From contig NZ_CP048882.1 of the NCBI RefSeq assembly GCF_015910445.1, positions 372,001 through 436,000 on the forward strand: a DNA stretch of 64,000 nucleotides, written 5' to 3'. The position numbers and the translations under genes were made by a program. This document shows, piece by piece, positions 62,381 through 64,000 of this stretch; within the stretch, counting starts at the first letter, position 1, and each line of letters opens with the position of its first letter. The notes under the pieces are model-generated. The model was not told the DNA's origin. It did no database searches and saw nothing but the letters and a program-made list of their open reading frames with translations. Source of the DNA: Streptomyces bathyalis (lineage in GTDB: Bacteria; Actinomycetota; Actinomycetes; Streptomycetales; Streptomycetaceae).

Positions 62381-64000
62381 TCAGCCGATTCCAGGGATGA
62401 GAGAGATGAGCAGGTCGATGATCTTGATGCCGATGAAGGGGGCGATCAGGCCGCCGAGCCCGTAGATGCCGAGGTTGCGGCGGAGCATCCTGTCCGCGCT
62501 GGTGGGCCGGTAGCGCACGCCCCGCAGGGCGAGCGGCACCAGCGCGATGATGATCAGCGTGTTGAAGATGACCGCGGACAGGATCGCGGACTGCGGAGAG
62601 GCCAGCGCCATGACGTTGAGCTTCTCCAGGCCCGGATAGACCACCGCGAACATCGCCGGGATGATCGCGAAGTACTTCGCGACGTCGTTGGCGATCGAGA
62701 AGGTTGTCAACGCACCCCGGGTTATCAGGAGTTGCTTGCCGATCTCGACGACCTCGATGAGCTTCGTCGGGTTGGAGTCCAGGTCGACCATGTTCCCGGC
62801 CTCCTTGGCGGCCGAGGTGCCGGTGTTCATGGCCACCCCGACGTCCGCCTGCGCGAGGGCGGGTGCGTCGTTGGTCCCGTCGCCGGTCATCGCCACGAGC
62901 TTGCCGCCGGCCTGCTCCCGCTTGATCAGGGCCATCTTGTCCTCGGGCGTGGCCTCGGCGAGGAAGTCGTCCACGCCGGCCTCGTCGGCGATGGCACGGG
63001 CAGTCAGCGGGTTGTCACCCGTGATCATGACCGTCTTGATGCCCATCCTCCGCAGCTCGTCGAACCGCTCCCGCATGCCCTCCTTGACCACGTCCTTGAG
63101 ATGGATGACGCCGAAGATGCGTGCGCCCAGGTCGTCGTCCTCCACCGCGACGAGCAGCGGGGTACCGCCCGCCTCCGAGATGGCGTCGGCAGCGGCGGCC
63201 GCGTCAGCGGCCACGACCCCGCCCCGCTCCTGGACCCACGCGATGACGGAGCCGGTCGCGCCCTTGCGGACGCGGCGCCCGTCCACGTCCACACCGGACA
63301 TGCGGGTCTGTGCGGTGAAGGCGACCCACTCGGCGTGCACGAGCTCGCCCTGGTCGCGCTCGCGCAGGCGGTACCGCTCCTTGGCGAGGACCACGATCGA
63401 GCGGCCTTCGGGCGTCTCGTCCGCCAGCGAGGAGAGCTGTGCGGCATCCGCCAGTTCCGCCTCGTTGACGCCCTCGACCGGGACGAACTCGGAGGCCTGC
63501 CGGTTTCCGAGGGTGATGGTGCCGGTCTTGTCGAGCAGCAGGGTGGAGACGTCGCCGGCGGCTTCGACCGCGCGGCCCGACATCGCGAGCACATTGCGCT
63601 GCACGAGCCGGTCCATGCCGGCGATGCCGATGGCCGAGAGCAGCGCGCCGATGGTCGTGGGTATCAGGCAGACCAGCAGCGCGATCAGCACGATCATGGG
63701 CTGCTTCTGGCCCGCGTAGACCGCGAACGGCTGCAAGGTGACGACCGCGAGCAGGAAGACGATGGTGAGGGACGCGAGAAGGATGTTCAGCGCGATCTCG
63801 TTGGGCGTCTTCTGACGGGCAGCACCCTCGACGAGTTTGATCATCCGGTCGATGAAGGTCTCGCCCGGCTTCGTCGTGATCTTGACGACGATGCGGTCGG
63901 ACAGCACCTTCGTGCCGCCGGTGACGGCGCTGCGGTCGCCACCCGACTCGCGGATGACCGGCGCGGACTCGCCGGTGATGGCCGACTCGTCGACGCTGGC
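62381..64000 (-). CDS. kdpB: potassium-transporting ATPase ATP-binding subunit KdpB (5' end outside window)
   Basis: C-terminal 539 residues of KdpB, a P-type ATPase subunit of the high-affinity K+ pump. The visible part starts in the actuator domain ([14 protein letters not shown]), then membrane helices, the phosphorylation motif [14 protein letters not shown], the KdpB-typical [11 protein letters not shown], the hinge [16 protein letters not shown] and the final helices. The frame is open to the window edge, so the start and the kdpA/kdpF genes lie beyond 64000. Confidence 0.97.
   Translation of the reverse strand, partial: ASVDESAITGESAPVIRESGGDRSAVTGGTKVLSDRIVVKITTKPGETFIDRMIKLVEGAARQKTPNEIALNILLASLTIVFLLAVVTLQPFAVYAGQKQPMIVLIALLVCLIPTTIGALLSAIGIAGMDRLVQRNVLAMSGRAVEAAGDVSTLLLDKTGTITLGNRQASEFVPVEGVNEAELADAAQLSSLADETPEGRSIVVLAKERYRLRERDQGELVHAEWVAFTAQTRMSGVDVDGRRVRKGATGSVIAWVQERGGVVAADAAAAADAISEAGGTPLLVAVEDDDLGARIFGVIHLKDVVKEGMRERFDELRRMGIKTVMITGDNPLTARAIADEAGVDDFLAEATPEDKMALIKREQAGGKLVAMTGDGTNDAPALAQADVGVAMNTGTSAAKEAGNMVDLDSNPTKLIEVVEIGKQLLITRGALTTFSIANDVAKYFAIIPAMFAVVYPGLEKLNVMALASPQSAILSAVIFNTLIIIALVPLALRGVRYRPTSADRMLRRNLGIYGLGGLIAPFIGIKIIDLLISLIPGIG

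Overview
The window looks like streptomycete (high-GC actinobacterial) chromosome. Supporting signs are the very high GC content, frequent GTG starts with GTGA/ATGA stop-start overlaps, twin-arginine lipoprotein signals, several apparently leaderless promoters, and many families typical of Streptomyces (ANTAR, CGNR, DUF6153, DUF5937-type ArsR, SpoIIE-type PP2C, serine-kinase-like ATPases, LCM-type methyltransferases). I saw no rRNA, tRNA, CRISPR array or intact insertion sequence. It reads as an accessory or arm region with many small regulator-plus-effector modules.

Layout. (1) 91-8263: glycoside uptake and hydrolysis operon (solute-binding lipoprotein, two permeases, DUF624, GH116-type glycosidase) divergent from a LacI regulator, with a perfect palindrome on the operon's start point. 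(2) 8181-10101: alpha/beta hydrolase and CGNR regulator, plus an ANTAR-gene fragment that has a parent-like copy at 54.1 kb. (3) 10645-15171: HxlR regulator divergent from a nitrilase - duplicated membrane protein - amidase - tautomerase operon. (4) 16017-25147: a DapB paralogue and a probable sugar-acid catabolic regulon: HpaI-type aldolase and aldo/keto reductase on one side; DUF1537 kinase, PdxA2 and DeoR on the other; then a divergent Nramp-like carrier and a sialidase-like protein. Near-identical palindromes lie in front of the divergent operons and the sialidase-like gene. (5) 25776-37504: copper island with CsoR-type boxes, CopA, CopZ, CsoR, DUF4396, DUF305, three small His-rich DUF6153-like proteins, and a cysteine-synthase-like enzyme coupled to an MFS carrier. 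(6) 37603-41773: CDF exporter with an ArsR repressor, then chromate resistance with a split ChrB and ChrA. (7) 41850-48591: small regulator/effector pairs, including an ArsR-SRPBCC fusion with two palindromic operators and an internally deleted MarR/GbsR-like gene. (8) 48851-54714: signalling genes (PP2C, HATPase, ANTAR, two small half-DnaJ zinc-finger proteins) in decayed sequence. (9) 50268-51356 and 54738-64000: ion homeostasis with two CorA proteins, a KimA-like potassium permease, and kdpB(partial)-kdpC-kdpE-kdpD, in which kdpE has a net one-base frameshift that fuses it in frame to kdpD.

Most promising for new biology: the sugar-acid regulon with its shared operators and an Nramp-like carrier lacking the metal-binding motifs; the nitrilase/amidase/tautomerase operon with a two-fold duplicated membrane protein of unknown family; the copper island's cysteine-synthase/MFS pair and DUF6153 proteins; and the KdpE-KdpD frameshift fusion.
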